DNA from: JAHEME01 sp034435035
Lineage (GTDB): Bacteria; Chloroflexota; Anaerolineae; Aggregatilineales; UBA3940
Direction of reading: 5' to 3'
Assembly (NCBI GenBank): GCA_034435035.1
Contig: DAOTXW010000027.1
Coordinates: 1-64,000 of the forward strand
Length of the DNA stretch: 64,000 nt
Made by a program: the position numbers and the translations under genes. Below are positions 1 through 7,203 of the stretch, in pieces. Under the pieces are notes generated by a model, which was not told the DNA's origin, did not search any database, and saw only the letters and a program-made list of their open reading frames with translations. Positions within the stretch are counted from its first letter, which is position 1. Every line of letters starts with the position of its first letter.

Positions 1-2
1 GG

Positions 3-188
3 CGGGGGGCGCGAGCGATCGCGCCGGGCGCACCCGTGCGCTGTCGCTACATCGGGTACCTGTATCAGGGGGAGGTAGTTTGTAAGGCCGATGTCATCCC
101 CCTGGTCGCTTCCGAAGGGGCCGCCGCTCCGGCGCAGCCTTCCCGCACGACGCGCCGGCGCAAGGAGAAGCCTCTGCTGGACGGCTGA
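3..188 (+). CDS. C-terminal end of an unidentified protein (cut by window start)
   Basis: An open frame enters from the left edge and ends at TGA 186-188, giving about 61 residues. The segment has a beta-strand-like stretch (RCRYIGYLYQGEVVCKADVI) followed by an Ala/Pro linker and a basic tail (TTRRRKEK). The stretch vaguely recalls the last beta domain of penicillin-binding protein 5-type carboxypeptidases, but the similarity is too short to name the gene. The stop lies 3 bases before the Hsp70-like start, so the two genes are probably cotranscribed. Confidence 0.5.
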   Translation, partial: RGARAIAPGAPVRCRYIGYLYQGEVVCKADVIPLVASEGAAAPAQPSRTTRRRKEKPLLDG

Positions 189-191
189 GGT

Positions 192-1832
192 ATGAAGAAG
201 ATCGCTGTGGATTTCGGAACCACGAACACTGTCGTGGCAGTGTGGCGTGAAGCAACCAGTGCCCCGGAGACCCTCCGTCTACCGGGGCTATCAATAGCTG
301 CCGAGGGACCGCAGCCGCCGCTCATACCCTCGCTGCTGTATGTGCAGGATGGCGCCGTCGGCGATGTGCTGGCCGGCGAGGCCGTGCGCGCGGAGGGCCT
401 GGATGGTCAGGGAGATGCGCGCTATTTTGCGTCGTTCAAGCGCGGGATCACGGCTTCTGCCCGCCCGCTGGCGCGGGTGATCGATGGCCGCGAATGGACC
501 GAGGCCGATGCGGGGGATGCCTTTCTGGGCGCGGTTCTGCAGGGGGTGCTTGCGCACGAAGGGCACGCCATCGACGAGCTGGTGCTGACCGTGCCGGTGC
601 AGAGCTTCGAACGGTATCTCAAGTGGCTGCGTGATGAGACCTCGATCGTGGGCCGCGCCGCAGGGCAGGCAGTGCAGCGGCTGCGCATCGTCGATGAAAG
701 CACCGCGGCGGCGCTGGGCTATGAAGTGCGCACGCCGGGGGAGCTGATCCTGGTATTTGACTTCGGCGGTGGCACATTAGACATCTCACTGGTGCGGATG
801 CCGATGGCCGACGAGGGCGGGGGCATCCTGCTGGAAGTGGACCGGCTTCCTGCCAACAGGCTGATCTCAGGCGGCGATGAGGCAGAGGCCCGTGTGGTGG
901 CCAAGGCAGGGCGCGTTCTGGGCGGCGATGACATCGACTACTGGCTGATCGATGAAGTGCTGGCGCGCAGCCACAGCAGTCGGGGGGAGATCGGCGACGC
1001 CTATTCCCAGCTCAAGCTGGCGGTGGAAGCTGCCAAGATCCGGCTGTCCGACCAGGAAAGCGCCGAGATCAGCGTCTTCGACCCGGATAAGCTGCGCACT
1101 TATCATGCCAGCCTGACCCGCACCCAGCTGGAAGATGTGCTGGATCGGCACGATTTCTTCAGCCTGATCCAGAAAACGCTGGATAAGGTGATGCGCGGCG
1201 CCCGCGCCCGCGGCATCTTCCCGGAGGATATCGGCGCGGTGCTGATGGTGGGTGGCACTTCACAAATCCCCTCGGTACGGCGGCTGCTGCGGGCCACCTT
1301 CGGCAGCGAGCGTGTCATGGAGCACAAACCCTTTGAGGCGGTGGCCCACGGAGCTCTGGGGCTGGCAGCCGGTGTGGGGCTGGACGACTTCCTGTATCAT
1401 TCATACGGAATCCGGCACTTAAGCCCGATCACGGGGCGGCATGAATGGGAAGAGATCATCCCGGCGGGCACGCGCTACCCACTGGAAGAACCGAGCCGGC
1501 TGGTGCTGACCGCCTCGCGGGATGGGCAGGAGGCGCTCGAACTGGTCATCGGCGAGGTAGAGCAGAGCGCCGGCGGGGTCACCGAGGTGATGTTTGGCGA
1601 CCGGGCGATTCTCATGGTGGAGGGCGGCGTAGAACTGCGGCGGATCGTGCCGCTCAACGATGAGGAAGGGGCACGAACCGTGGCGCTCCTGGATCCGCCC
1701 GGGCGGGCAGGCGAGGATCGGGTGGAAGTGATGTTTGAGGTGGATCGCAACCGGATGCTGCGGGTGACCGTGACCGATTTGCAGAGCCGGCACTGCCTGC
1801 TGCACCGTGTCCCGGTGGTTGAACTGCGCTGA
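192..1832 (+). CDS. Hsp70-family (DnaK-like) ATPase
   Basis: The 546-residue protein has the actin/Hsp70 ATPase fold. Phosphate-1 motif is IAVDFGTTNTVVA (residues 4-16), phosphate-2 motif is DFGGGTLDISL (190-200), the connecting DESTAAALGY is at 168-177, and an adenosine motif LMVGGTSQIPS lies near residue 355. It is about 90 residues shorter than DnaK. The region after about 400 is beta-rich and probably a reduced substrate-binding domain without the usual helical lid. There is no dnaJ or grpE beside it, so it is unlikely to be the housekeeping DnaK. It is the first complete gene of a same-strand cluster with a receiver-like, a SUMF1-like and a radical SAM protein, which suggests a dedicated chaperone or scaffold role (inference). 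Confidence 0.85.
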   Translation: MKKIAVDFGTTNTVVAVWREATSAPETLRLPGLSIAAEGPQPPLIPSLLYVQDGAVGDVLAGEAVRAEGLDGQGDARYFASFKRGITASARPLARVIDGREWTEADAGDAFLGAVLQGVLAHEGHAIDELVLTVPVQSFERYLKWLRDETSIVGRAAGQAVQRLRIVDESTAAALGYEVRTPGELILVFDFGGGTLDISLVRMPMADEGGGILLEVDRLPANRLISGGDEAEARVVAKAGRVLGGDDIDYWLIDEVLARSHSSRGEIGDAYSQLKLAVEAAKIRLSDQESAEISVFDPDKLRTYHASLTRTQLEDVLDRHDFFSLIQKTLDKVMRGARARGIFPEDIGAVLMVGGTSQIPSVRRLLRATFGSERVMEHKPFEAVAHGALGLAAGVGLDDFLYHSYGIRHLSPITGRHEWEEIIPAGTRYPLEEPSRLVLTASRDGQEALELVIGEVEQSAGGVTEVMFGDRAILMVEGGVELRRIVPLNDEEGARTVALLDPPGRAGEDRVEVMFEVDRNRMLRVTVTDLQSRHCLLHRVPVVELR

Positions 1833-1881
1833 GGTTCAGCACAGATGATATACAGGCTATGAGCGAACGGCAGGCATCAGA

Positions 1882-2664
1882 GTGAAACGGGTATCACGCC
1901 GCACGGGCCGCGAACCGACGCTGGGGGGCCGCCACAGCCGTGCCGTGAACGGCCGCGAACCGGCACTGGGAGAAGCCTTCCTGTCGCCGTATGGGCCGGT
2001 GCGCATCCCCGGCCTGGAAGCGCCAACGGTCAGCGGCCGGCGGCGTCCGCTGGTGGTTGTGGCAGAATTTGACTCCGATACCGCAGAGCTGGTCAACCTG
2101 CTGGCCGGTTCGAACGGGTATGATATCCGGCGCACCGACGACGGCCGCGAGGCGTGGGCGATGGTGCGCGCGCTGGAGCCAAATCTGCTGGTGGCCAACC
2201 ACCGCCTGCCGGGCTTCGATGGGCTGGATCTGGTGCGGCGCGTGCGGCAGGCCCCTGATCCTCTGCTGGCCCTGATGCCGATCGTGATCATGGACGTGCG
2301 GCACCGCTATCAAGACGTGATGGATGCCTTTCTGTGCGGCGCCGACGACTATCTGGAGAAGCCGTACAACGACATCCGCCTGATGCTGGTGTGCTGGCGT
2401 CGGGCCATCGCTGGACTGCGACGACCCTCCCCGCTGACTGCGCTGCTGAATGAAGACGCCATGATACGGCAGGTGGCGCTGTCGTGCATTCTGGAGCAGC
2501 GGCCGCCGGGGCTGATCGATGGGCTGGCCGATCTGCTGTGGCAACCGGACGCGCAGGTGCAAGTAGCCGCCAAATGGGCGCTGCAGCGCATCGGCACGCC
2601 GGAGGCGCTGGCCGCGCTCCGGGCGTTGAACGATGCGGGGTGGAACCTGGGGAATGCCAGATAA
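1882..2664 (+). CDS. Receiver-like domain with HEAT-type repeats, degenerate phosphorylation site
   Basis: The 260-residue protein starts at GTG 1882. Residues about 55-165 form a CheY-like receiver: hydrophobic strand PLVVVAEFD, the loop ANHRLPGFDG and DDYLEKP with the conserved Lys at 160. The phospho-acceptor Asp is replaced by Asn106 and the switch Thr/Ser by Asp138, so classical phosphotransfer is unlikely and it is probably a pseudo-receiver. Residues 185-255 are Ala/Leu-rich helical pairs like HEAT repeats (VQVAAKWALQRIGTPEALAA). The N-terminal 50 residues contain two similar Arg-Glu-Pro segments (GREPTLGG, GREPALGE). It overlaps the next gene by a few bases. No histidine kinase is adjacent. 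Confidence 0.75.
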   Translation: MKRVSRRTGREPTLGGRHSRAVNGREPALGEAFLSPYGPVRIPGLEAPTVSGRRRPLVVVAEFDSDTAELVNLLAGSNGYDIRRTDDGREAWAMVRALEPNLLVANHRLPGFDGLDLVRRVRQAPDPLLALMPIVIMDVRHRYQDVMDAFLCGADDYLEKPYNDIRLMLVCWRRAIAGLRRPSPLTALLNEDAMIRQVALSCILEQRPPGLIDGLADLLWQPDAQVQVAAKWALQRIGTPEALAALRALNDAGWNLGNAR

Positions 2665-3607
2665 CAGCCCTGCGGGGATGACAGCATCAAGCCGCCGGGA
2701 CGTAGATCCCCGCCTGGAGGCAGCGCTGCTGGGCCCAGACAGCTATCGCCGGGAGGAGGCAGCCCGCACAATCCGAGCGCTGGAGATGGAGTGCGTGTAT
2801 GCTGAGCGGCTGCTGACCCGCATCCCGCGGTTCGCACTCCGGATGCGGGCGAACGCAGGGGAAGCCCTGTCGCTGCTGGGCGATCCGCGCTTCTCACCCC
2901 CCTATTTCCTGTCCGAGATGATCGCGGTACCTGCCGGCGAGGCCGTGCTGGGCAGCCCGGACTTCCCGGACGAGCAGCCAGTGCACCGGGCCACTGTCGC
3001 GGCGTTCTCGCTGGCGCAGCTTCCGGTCACCCAGAAGGCTTACGCGGTCTTCGTCCAGGCAACCCGCTGGCGCGTGCCGCGCGGCTGGGTGCGCGGTCAG
3101 CCGCGCCCGGCGATGCGCTCTGCCCCGGTGGTGTGGGTCTCTGCGCGTGATGCAGCGGCATACTGCGCCTGGCTGAGCCACGAAACCGGCAGGCGGTACC
3201 GCCTGCCGACCGAAGCAGAATGGGTGCTGGCTGCCCGCGGAGCTGGCAGCACCCGGCAATTCCCGTGGGGCGACGATCCCCCCACCCACCATGCGAATCT
3301 GTGGGTGCGGAACGGCATCGGGCGGCTGTGCGCAACCGGCCTGTTCCCCGATGGGCGGGGGCCTTACGGCCATCTCGATCTGGCCGGCAATGTATGGGAG
3401 TGGTGCTCATCCCTGTACTGGCCATATCCGTACACGGCGGATGATGGGCGGGAGGCGGGCGCGGCAGACGAGCCGCGGGTCATGCACGGTGGGTCGTGGC
3501 GGTCGCGGCCGGTATCGGCTCGCTGCGCGGCGCGACAGGGGGAGCCATCCGGGGACAGCTTCGCTGTGGTGGGATTCCGGCTGGCACGGGACTCCGGCCA
3601 TGGGTGA
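2654..3607 (+). CDS. SUMF1/FGE-fold protein lacking the catalytic cysteines
   Basis: The N-terminal 70 residues are helical and HEAT-like (REEAARTIRALEMEC). From about residue 85 follows a formylglycine-generating-enzyme (SUMF1) fold: MIAVPAGEAVLGS, LPVTQKAYAVFV, YRLPTEAEWVLAARGA, LAGNVWEWCSS and HGGSW...RCAARQG...GFRLA. In true aerobic FGEs a Cys pair lies between GGSW and the RCA block; here the segment is SWRSRPVSARCA, with only the RCA cysteine. Sulfatase activation is therefore unlikely and a binding or regulatory role is more probable. The start is uncertain: ATG 2633 or ATG 2654, both overlapping the upstream stop, neither with a good ribosome site. It overlaps the radical SAM gene by 8 bases. 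Confidence 0.8.
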   Translation: MPDNSPAGMTASSRRDVDPRLEAALLGPDSYRREEAARTIRALEMECVYAERLLTRIPRFALRMRANAGEALSLLGDPRFSPPYFLSEMIAVPAGEAVLGSPDFPDEQPVHRATVAAFSLAQLPVTQKAYAVFVQATRWRVPRGWVRGQPRPAMRSAPVVWVSARDAAAYCAWLSHETGRRYRLPTEAEWVLAARGAGSTRQFPWGDDPPTHHANLWVRNGIGRLCATGLFPDGRGPYGHLDLAGNVWEWCSSLYWPYPYTADDGREAGAADEPRVMHGGSWRSRPVSARCAARQGEPSGDSFAVVGFRLARDSGHG

Positions 3608-4571
3608 AGCGGCTTATCTGGCTCTGCACCGGAGCGGCGAACTGGCGCGTCGGGCAGAGCAGGCAGCCCGGGCGCTGCGGCACTGCCGGCTGTGCGGCTG
3701 GGACTGCGCGATCGATCGGAGCGCCGAACGAGGCCCGTGCCGCACGGGCCTTGAAGTCAGGGTCGCGACAGCCTACGTGCATGCTGGAGAGGAGCAGCCG
3801 CTGACAGTCGGCGGCGGATCAGGGGCGATCTTCTTCGCGCACTGCGACCTGCGCTGCCAGTTCTGCCAGACCTATCGCTGGAACATTCTGGGGCAGGGGC
3901 AGGCCCTGACGGCCGGGCAGCTGGCCGGGGTGATGCTGGATCTCCAGCGGCGGGGGGCAGCCAATCTCAACCTGGTCACGCCGACTCATGTGGCGCCTCA
4001 GGCGCTGGCTGCACTGAGCCTGGCAGCCGAGCAGGGGCTGACACTGCCGCTGGTGTGGAACTCAGGCGGCTACGATGCCCCGCAAACGCTCGCGCTGTTG
4101 GACGGGGTGGTAGACATCTACCTGCCGGACATGAAATATGGCATGGATACGCTGGGGCGGCGGTTCAGCGGTGCCCCAGATTATGTGGCGGTGAACCGCC
4201 GGGCGGTGAGCGAAATGCACCGGCAGGTTGGGAATCTGGCGATCGACGAGCAGGGACGAGCACGCCGCGGGCTGCTGGTGCGGCACCTGGTGATGCCGGG
4301 ACAGTTCCGCAGCACCGCGTCCGTGCTGCGGTGGATCGCGCAGCAGCTTGGGCCTGATACCTATGTGAGTCTGATGGATCAATACCGGCCTGCCTACCGC
4401 GCCTTCGCGCGGCCTGATCTCGCAGCGCCGCTGACCGCGGCAGAATACCGGCGTGCTGTGCTGCTGGCACAGTCGCTGGGGCTGACCCGCCTGGACGGCA
4501 GCCGAACGCTGGCAGCAAGCCCCGCTGAAGGAGAAAGCGCGCCGCGGCCAGAGGAGGAACGGTCCGCATGA
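3600..4571 (+). CDS. Radical SAM protein of the PflX (COG1313) type
   Basis: The start at ATG 3600 overlaps the preceding stop by 8 bases and gives 323 residues. The SAM-cluster motif CDLRCQFC (Cys82, Cys86, Cys89) binds the [4Fe-4S] cluster that cleaves S-adenosylmethionine. An N-terminal set CRLCGWDC...GPC (Cys29, 32, 36, 47) could hold a second metal centre, as in COG1313 proteins described as pyruvate formate-lyase activase-like. NLVTPTHVAPQALAA and YLPDMKYG also fit that family. No glycyl-radical enzyme is nearby, so the substrate is unknown. The stop overlaps the next start in ATGA. The last 25 residues are an extra Pro/Glu tail. Confidence 0.85.
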   Translation: MGEAAYLALHRSGELARRAEQAARALRHCRLCGWDCAIDRSAERGPCRTGLEVRVATAYVHAGEEQPLTVGGGSGAIFFAHCDLRCQFCQTYRWNILGQGQALTAGQLAGVMLDLQRRGAANLNLVTPTHVAPQALAALSLAAEQGLTLPLVWNSGGYDAPQTLALLDGVVDIYLPDMKYGMDTLGRRFSGAPDYVAVNRRAVSEMHRQVGNLAIDEQGRARRGLLVRHLVMPGQFRSTASVLRWIAQQLGPDTYVSLMDQYRPAYRAFARPDLAAPLTAAEYRRAVLLAQSLGLTRLDGSRTLAASPAEGESAPRPEEERSA

Positions 4572-5596
4572 ACGCCTCTGAGGCACCGCCGCGGGTGGAG
4601 CAGTATGAGTCGGCCAGCGGCGCACGGGTCTTCCGCCTGCCGCTGGAGGTGTTCTCTGGCTACATAGCCTATGCCTATCTGGTGGTCCTGACGGATGGGC
4701 GGACCGCCCTGGTGGATGCCGGCTCCGGCGTGGGCGCCTCGCACCGGAACCTGGTGGAGGGCGTCGAGGCTGTACGCACGCAGTTCGGCGCACCCGTGAG
4801 CCTGGAAGGGGTGTCCGTGATCGTCGTGACCCATGGGCACATCGATCACGTGGGCGGACTGCGGGCCGCGGCCCGCCTGGCGCCGGACGCGCGGGTGGCG
4901 GCGCATGAGCTGGAGCGCGCGGCGGTGACCCATTACGATGAGCGCCTGATGGTATCCGGCAGGGCGATGCGAGCGTTCTTGCAGAGCAGCGGCGTGCCGC
5001 CAGAGCGGCTGGCCCCGCTCCTGGACATGTACATGCTGGGGAAGCGGAATATTCAGCCTGTGCCGGTTGACATCACCCTGCGGGATGGGGAAAGCCTGGA
5101 AGATCAACTGCGCATCATCCATGTGCCAGGGCATGCGCCCGGGCTGATCATGATCCAGATCGACGACATCCTGCTGACCTCCGATCATGTGCTGCCGGCA
5201 ACCAGTGTCTGGCTGGCGCCCGAAAGCCTGATGCCGTACACGGGTGTCGGACACTATTTGGAGAGCCTGGAGAAGGCGCGGCAGGTACCGGGCATCCGGG
5301 TTGCGCTGGGGGGCCATGAGGCGGCAATGCCCGACTACTATGCGGTGGTCGATCGCACGCTGCGAACATCGGGCGAGAAGATCGAGCGGCTGCTGGATCT
5401 GTGCGATACGCCCCGGAGTCTCTACGATCTGGCGCTGCTGATGTACGGGGAGCTGGAGGGGTACGGCGAACTGGCCAAGCTGGTCCAGACCGGTGCGCGA
5501 GTCGAGTATCTGAGCGCGCGCGGGCGTGTGGGGATCGATAACCTGGACGACCTGGAGCGTGAGGAAGTACCCGTCCTGCGCTATCATCGACGGTAG
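4568..5596 (+). CDS. Metallo-beta-lactamase-fold hydrolase
   Basis: The 342-residue protein carries the dinuclear metal motif THGHIDH (His89, His91, Asp93, His94), a second His in HVPGHAPG, an Asp in LLTSDHVL and a final His in LGGHEAAM. After the hydrolase domain (1-265) comes a helical segment of about 75 residues (IERLLDLCDTPRSLYDLALL) resembling the winged-helix tail of LACTB2-like proteins. The substrate cannot be told from sequence; LACTB2-like proteins include thioesterases, nucleases and glyoxalase II relatives. ATGA overlap with the radical SAM gene indicates translational coupling. It is the last gene of the block; an AT-rich promoter region follows. Confidence 0.85.
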   Translation: MNASEAPPRVEQYESASGARVFRLPLEVFSGYIAYAYLVVLTDGRTALVDAGSGVGASHRNLVEGVEAVRTQFGAPVSLEGVSVIVVTHGHIDHVGGLRAAARLAPDARVAAHELERAAVTHYDERLMVSGRAMRAFLQSSGVPPERLAPLLDMYMLGKRNIQPVPVDITLRDGESLEDQLRIIHVPGHAPGLIMIQIDDILLTSDHVLPATSVWLAPESLMPYTGVGHYLESLEKARQVPGIRVALGGHEAAMPDYYAVVDRTLRTSGEKIERLLDLCDTPRSLYDLALLMYGELEGYGELAKLVQTGARVEYLSARGRVGIDNLDDLEREEVPVLRYHRR

Positions 5597-5628
5597 CGCG
5601 GCGGCCCTGGATAGCCAATAAATACTAT

Positions 5629-5671
5629 TTGTCGATATATTGTTGACATATTGTCGTATCTGTTGTATGCT
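5629..5671 (+). promoter_or_regulatory. Sigma-70-type promoter with three 11-bp direct repeats
   Basis: TTGACA (5643-5648), a 17-base spacer and TATGCT (5666-5671) form a strong promoter. Overlaid on it are three tandem 11-mers, TTGTCGATATA (5629-5639), TTGTTGACATA (5640-5650) and TTGTCGTATCT (5651-5661), about one helical turn apart. The decamer TGTCGATATA (5630-5639) is identical to part of the arsR operator at 62224-62233. The region is conspicuously AT-rich against its surroundings. Confidence 0.75.
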
Positions 5672-5708
5672 GAGAGTAGTGTCCAATCAGTGTGATCGGA
5701 GGATCACC

Positions 5709-6098
5709 ATGCAGGGTTTTTTCATCAGCCTGCAAAAGCTACTTTCACTGGGGCAGCTGGGGCGGAGCCGCCCGGCGCTGTACGAGTTCGCGCTGAACTA
5801 CCACCCCTCTAACCTGGATCCGGAGTTTCTGGGCGCATGGCGGAAGCTCCAGTGGATGCTGAATACCACTGAGCAGGATGCGGCGCTGCTTGGCCTGCAC
5901 AGCTTTCTGCGCGATAATCTGCACAACGAATATGCCCGCGTCTGCTTCTCGGCGGACTGCGTGGTCGGCCTCGGAGTCTATGCAGGGAGCTTCTGCATTG
6001 AGCCGCCGGATGGCGATGCCGCCTGCTGCTCGCCAGAGGCGATGTACCAAGAGGTGCAGGCCGTCATCGACGCTTACGATCACGCTTATGCCAACTAG
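5709..6098 (+). CDS. Small Cys-containing protein of unknown function, possible ArsR-regulon member
   Basis: I do not recognise this 129-residue protein. The start at ATG 5709 is set by GGAGG at 5698-5702 and a promoter ending at 5671; an upstream TTG in frame lies inside the promoter. The protein is soluble-looking and mostly helical. Its second half has six cysteines, in ARVCFSADCVVG, SFCIEPP and the vicinal pair AACCSPEAM. The pair plus the shared operator decamer with arsR suggests a thiophilic-metal or arsenical link, which is inference only. It stands alone: a 112-base gap precedes it and a 132-base gap follows. Confidence 0.7.
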   Translation: MQGFFISLQKLLSLGQLGRSRPALYEFALNYHPSNLDPEFLGAWRKLQWMLNTTEQDAALLGLHSFLRDNLHNEYARVCFSADCVVGLGVYAGSFCIEPPDGDAACCSPEAMYQEVQAVIDAYDHAYAN

Positions 6099-6230
6099 CG
6101 GTTCGCGGCGCGAATAGCACCCGGGCTATCGGGAGCATGCCGCCAAGCCCTCTGGCAGCTGGACCCTTATCCCACCCTGCGAACCGGGGTACGGTTTGGC
6201 TCAACTGCACCAGACGTCCCGGAGAACGAT

Positions 6231-6653
6231 ATGCTTGATCCAGCGCACAAGGGCCGAGAGTTTCCCCCATTCAGCTATCACGTGGAGCGTGGCAAGCTCC
6301 GCGAGTTTCTGCTGGCGATCGGCGAGGACGCCGCAGAGGCTGAAGGGGAGTCGGCGCTGATACCGCCAACGTTCCCCACGGTCTTCGCCTTCTGGGGCGG
6401 GCTGAACCTGGAGCAGGCGCTTGGAGAACTGGGGATCGCGCTGTGGCAGGTCCTGCATGCCGAGCAGGAGTATGAATACTTAGGGCCTATTCGCGCAGGA
6501 GACACCGTGACCGGCCATCTGCAGATCGCCGACGTGTATGCGCGGGCAGGGATGGACTTCCTGGAACTGCGCCTGGAGTACGTGAATCAGCGCGGGGAGG
6601 CGGTGCTGCGGGAGCGGTCCCTGCTCATCGTGCGCGGCGAGGGCAGCGTATGA
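6231..6653 (+). CDS. MaoC-type N-terminal hot-dog dehydratase subunit
   Basis: The 140-residue protein fits the FAS1-like/MaoC_dehydrat_N hot-dog family: KLREFLLAIGE, PPTFPTVFAFW and the EYEYLGPIRAGDTVTG strand. GGAG sits about 8 bases before ATG 6231. It overlaps the next gene by 4 bases (ATGA). Such split pairs, as in mycobacterial HadA/HadB, form a heterodimer in which this subunit binds the acyl chain and the partner carries the catalytic residues. The expected role is hydration or dehydration of 3-hydroxyacyl thioesters; the physiological substrate is not visible here. Confidence 0.8.
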   Translation: MLDPAHKGREFPPFSYHVERGKLREFLLAIGEDAAEAEGESALIPPTFPTVFAFWGGLNLEQALGELGIALWQVLHAEQEYEYLGPIRAGDTVTGHLQIADVYARAGMDFLELRLEYVNQRGEAVLRERSLLIVRGEGSV

Positions 6654-7078
6654 CTATCTACTTCGACGATGTAGCGGTCGGGGATGAACTACCTGAGCTG
6701 CGTTACGGGCCGATCACCCACAGTCAGCTGGTGCGTTACTCAGGCGCATCGGGCGACTTCAATCCCATCCATACAGTCCCGGAGGTCGCCCGGCAGGTCG
6801 GGCTGGAGGGGATCATCGCTCATGGGATGCTGATCATGGCGGTGGCGGGCCGGACGCTCACTCGATGGGCGGGCGCGGGCGCTGTGCGCCAGCTGAAAGT
6901 GCGCTTCAGCGGGATGACCGTGCCCGGGGAAACCGTTGTGTGCCGCGCTCAGGTAACGAGCCGGGTGGACGAGGGTCCCGAGGCGCTGATCCGCGGCAAG
7001 CTGACGGTCAAGGGATTGGAAGATGACTCGTTGAAGTTGAAGGGGGATTTCACGGTCGCGCTTCCCCGCCGATCGTAA
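6650..7078 (+). CDS. MaoC-family (R)-specific hydratase/dehydratase, catalytic subunit
   Basis: The 142-residue single hot-dog domain has the hydratase-2 motif YSGASGDFNPIH, giving the catalytic Asp and His, and AHGMLIMAVAGR. It starts inside the stop of the preceding MaoC-N gene (ATGA), so the two are coupled and probably form one heteromeric enzyme acting on a 3-hydroxyacyl-CoA/ACP or trans-2-enoyl thioester. No other fatty-acid gene lies nearby. Length and motif spacing are normal for the family. Confidence 0.85.
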   Translation: MTIYFDDVAVGDELPELRYGPITHSQLVRYSGASGDFNPIHTVPEVARQVGLEGIIAHGMLIMAVAGRTLTRWAGAGAVRQLKVRFSGMTVPGETVVCRAQVTSRVDEGPEALIRGKLTVKGLEDDSLKLKGDFTVALPRRS

Positions 7079-7106
7079 GTGTCAGGGGCTGGTCAGGGCG
7101 GCAGGA

Positions 7107-7134
7107 TTGAGCTACGCCCCGCATATGCTATACT
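7107..7134 (+). promoter_or_regulatory. Candidate promoter for the HSP90-family gene
   Basis: TTGAGC (7107-7112), a 16-base spacer and TATACT (7129-7134) lie about 70 bases before the chosen start at 7204. I found no CIRCE-like inverted repeat, so heat-shock control by HrcA is not indicated by the sequence. Confidence 0.55.
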
Positions 7135-7203
7135 CAGCGCCATGTCCGTTAATCTGCCGGCATGGGCCAGAGATGCCGGAGCCCGGCTGCGGCGAGGGAC
7201 TCA

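Noticed and set aside
4394..5686. Long antisense open frame opposite the radical SAM and hydrolase genes
   Set aside because: It crosses two real genes and their overlap, and its composition is that of a shadow frame.
7079..7203. CIRCE element before the HSP90-family gene
   Set aside because: No TTAGCACTC-type inverted repeat is present; only a sigma-70-like promoter is visible.
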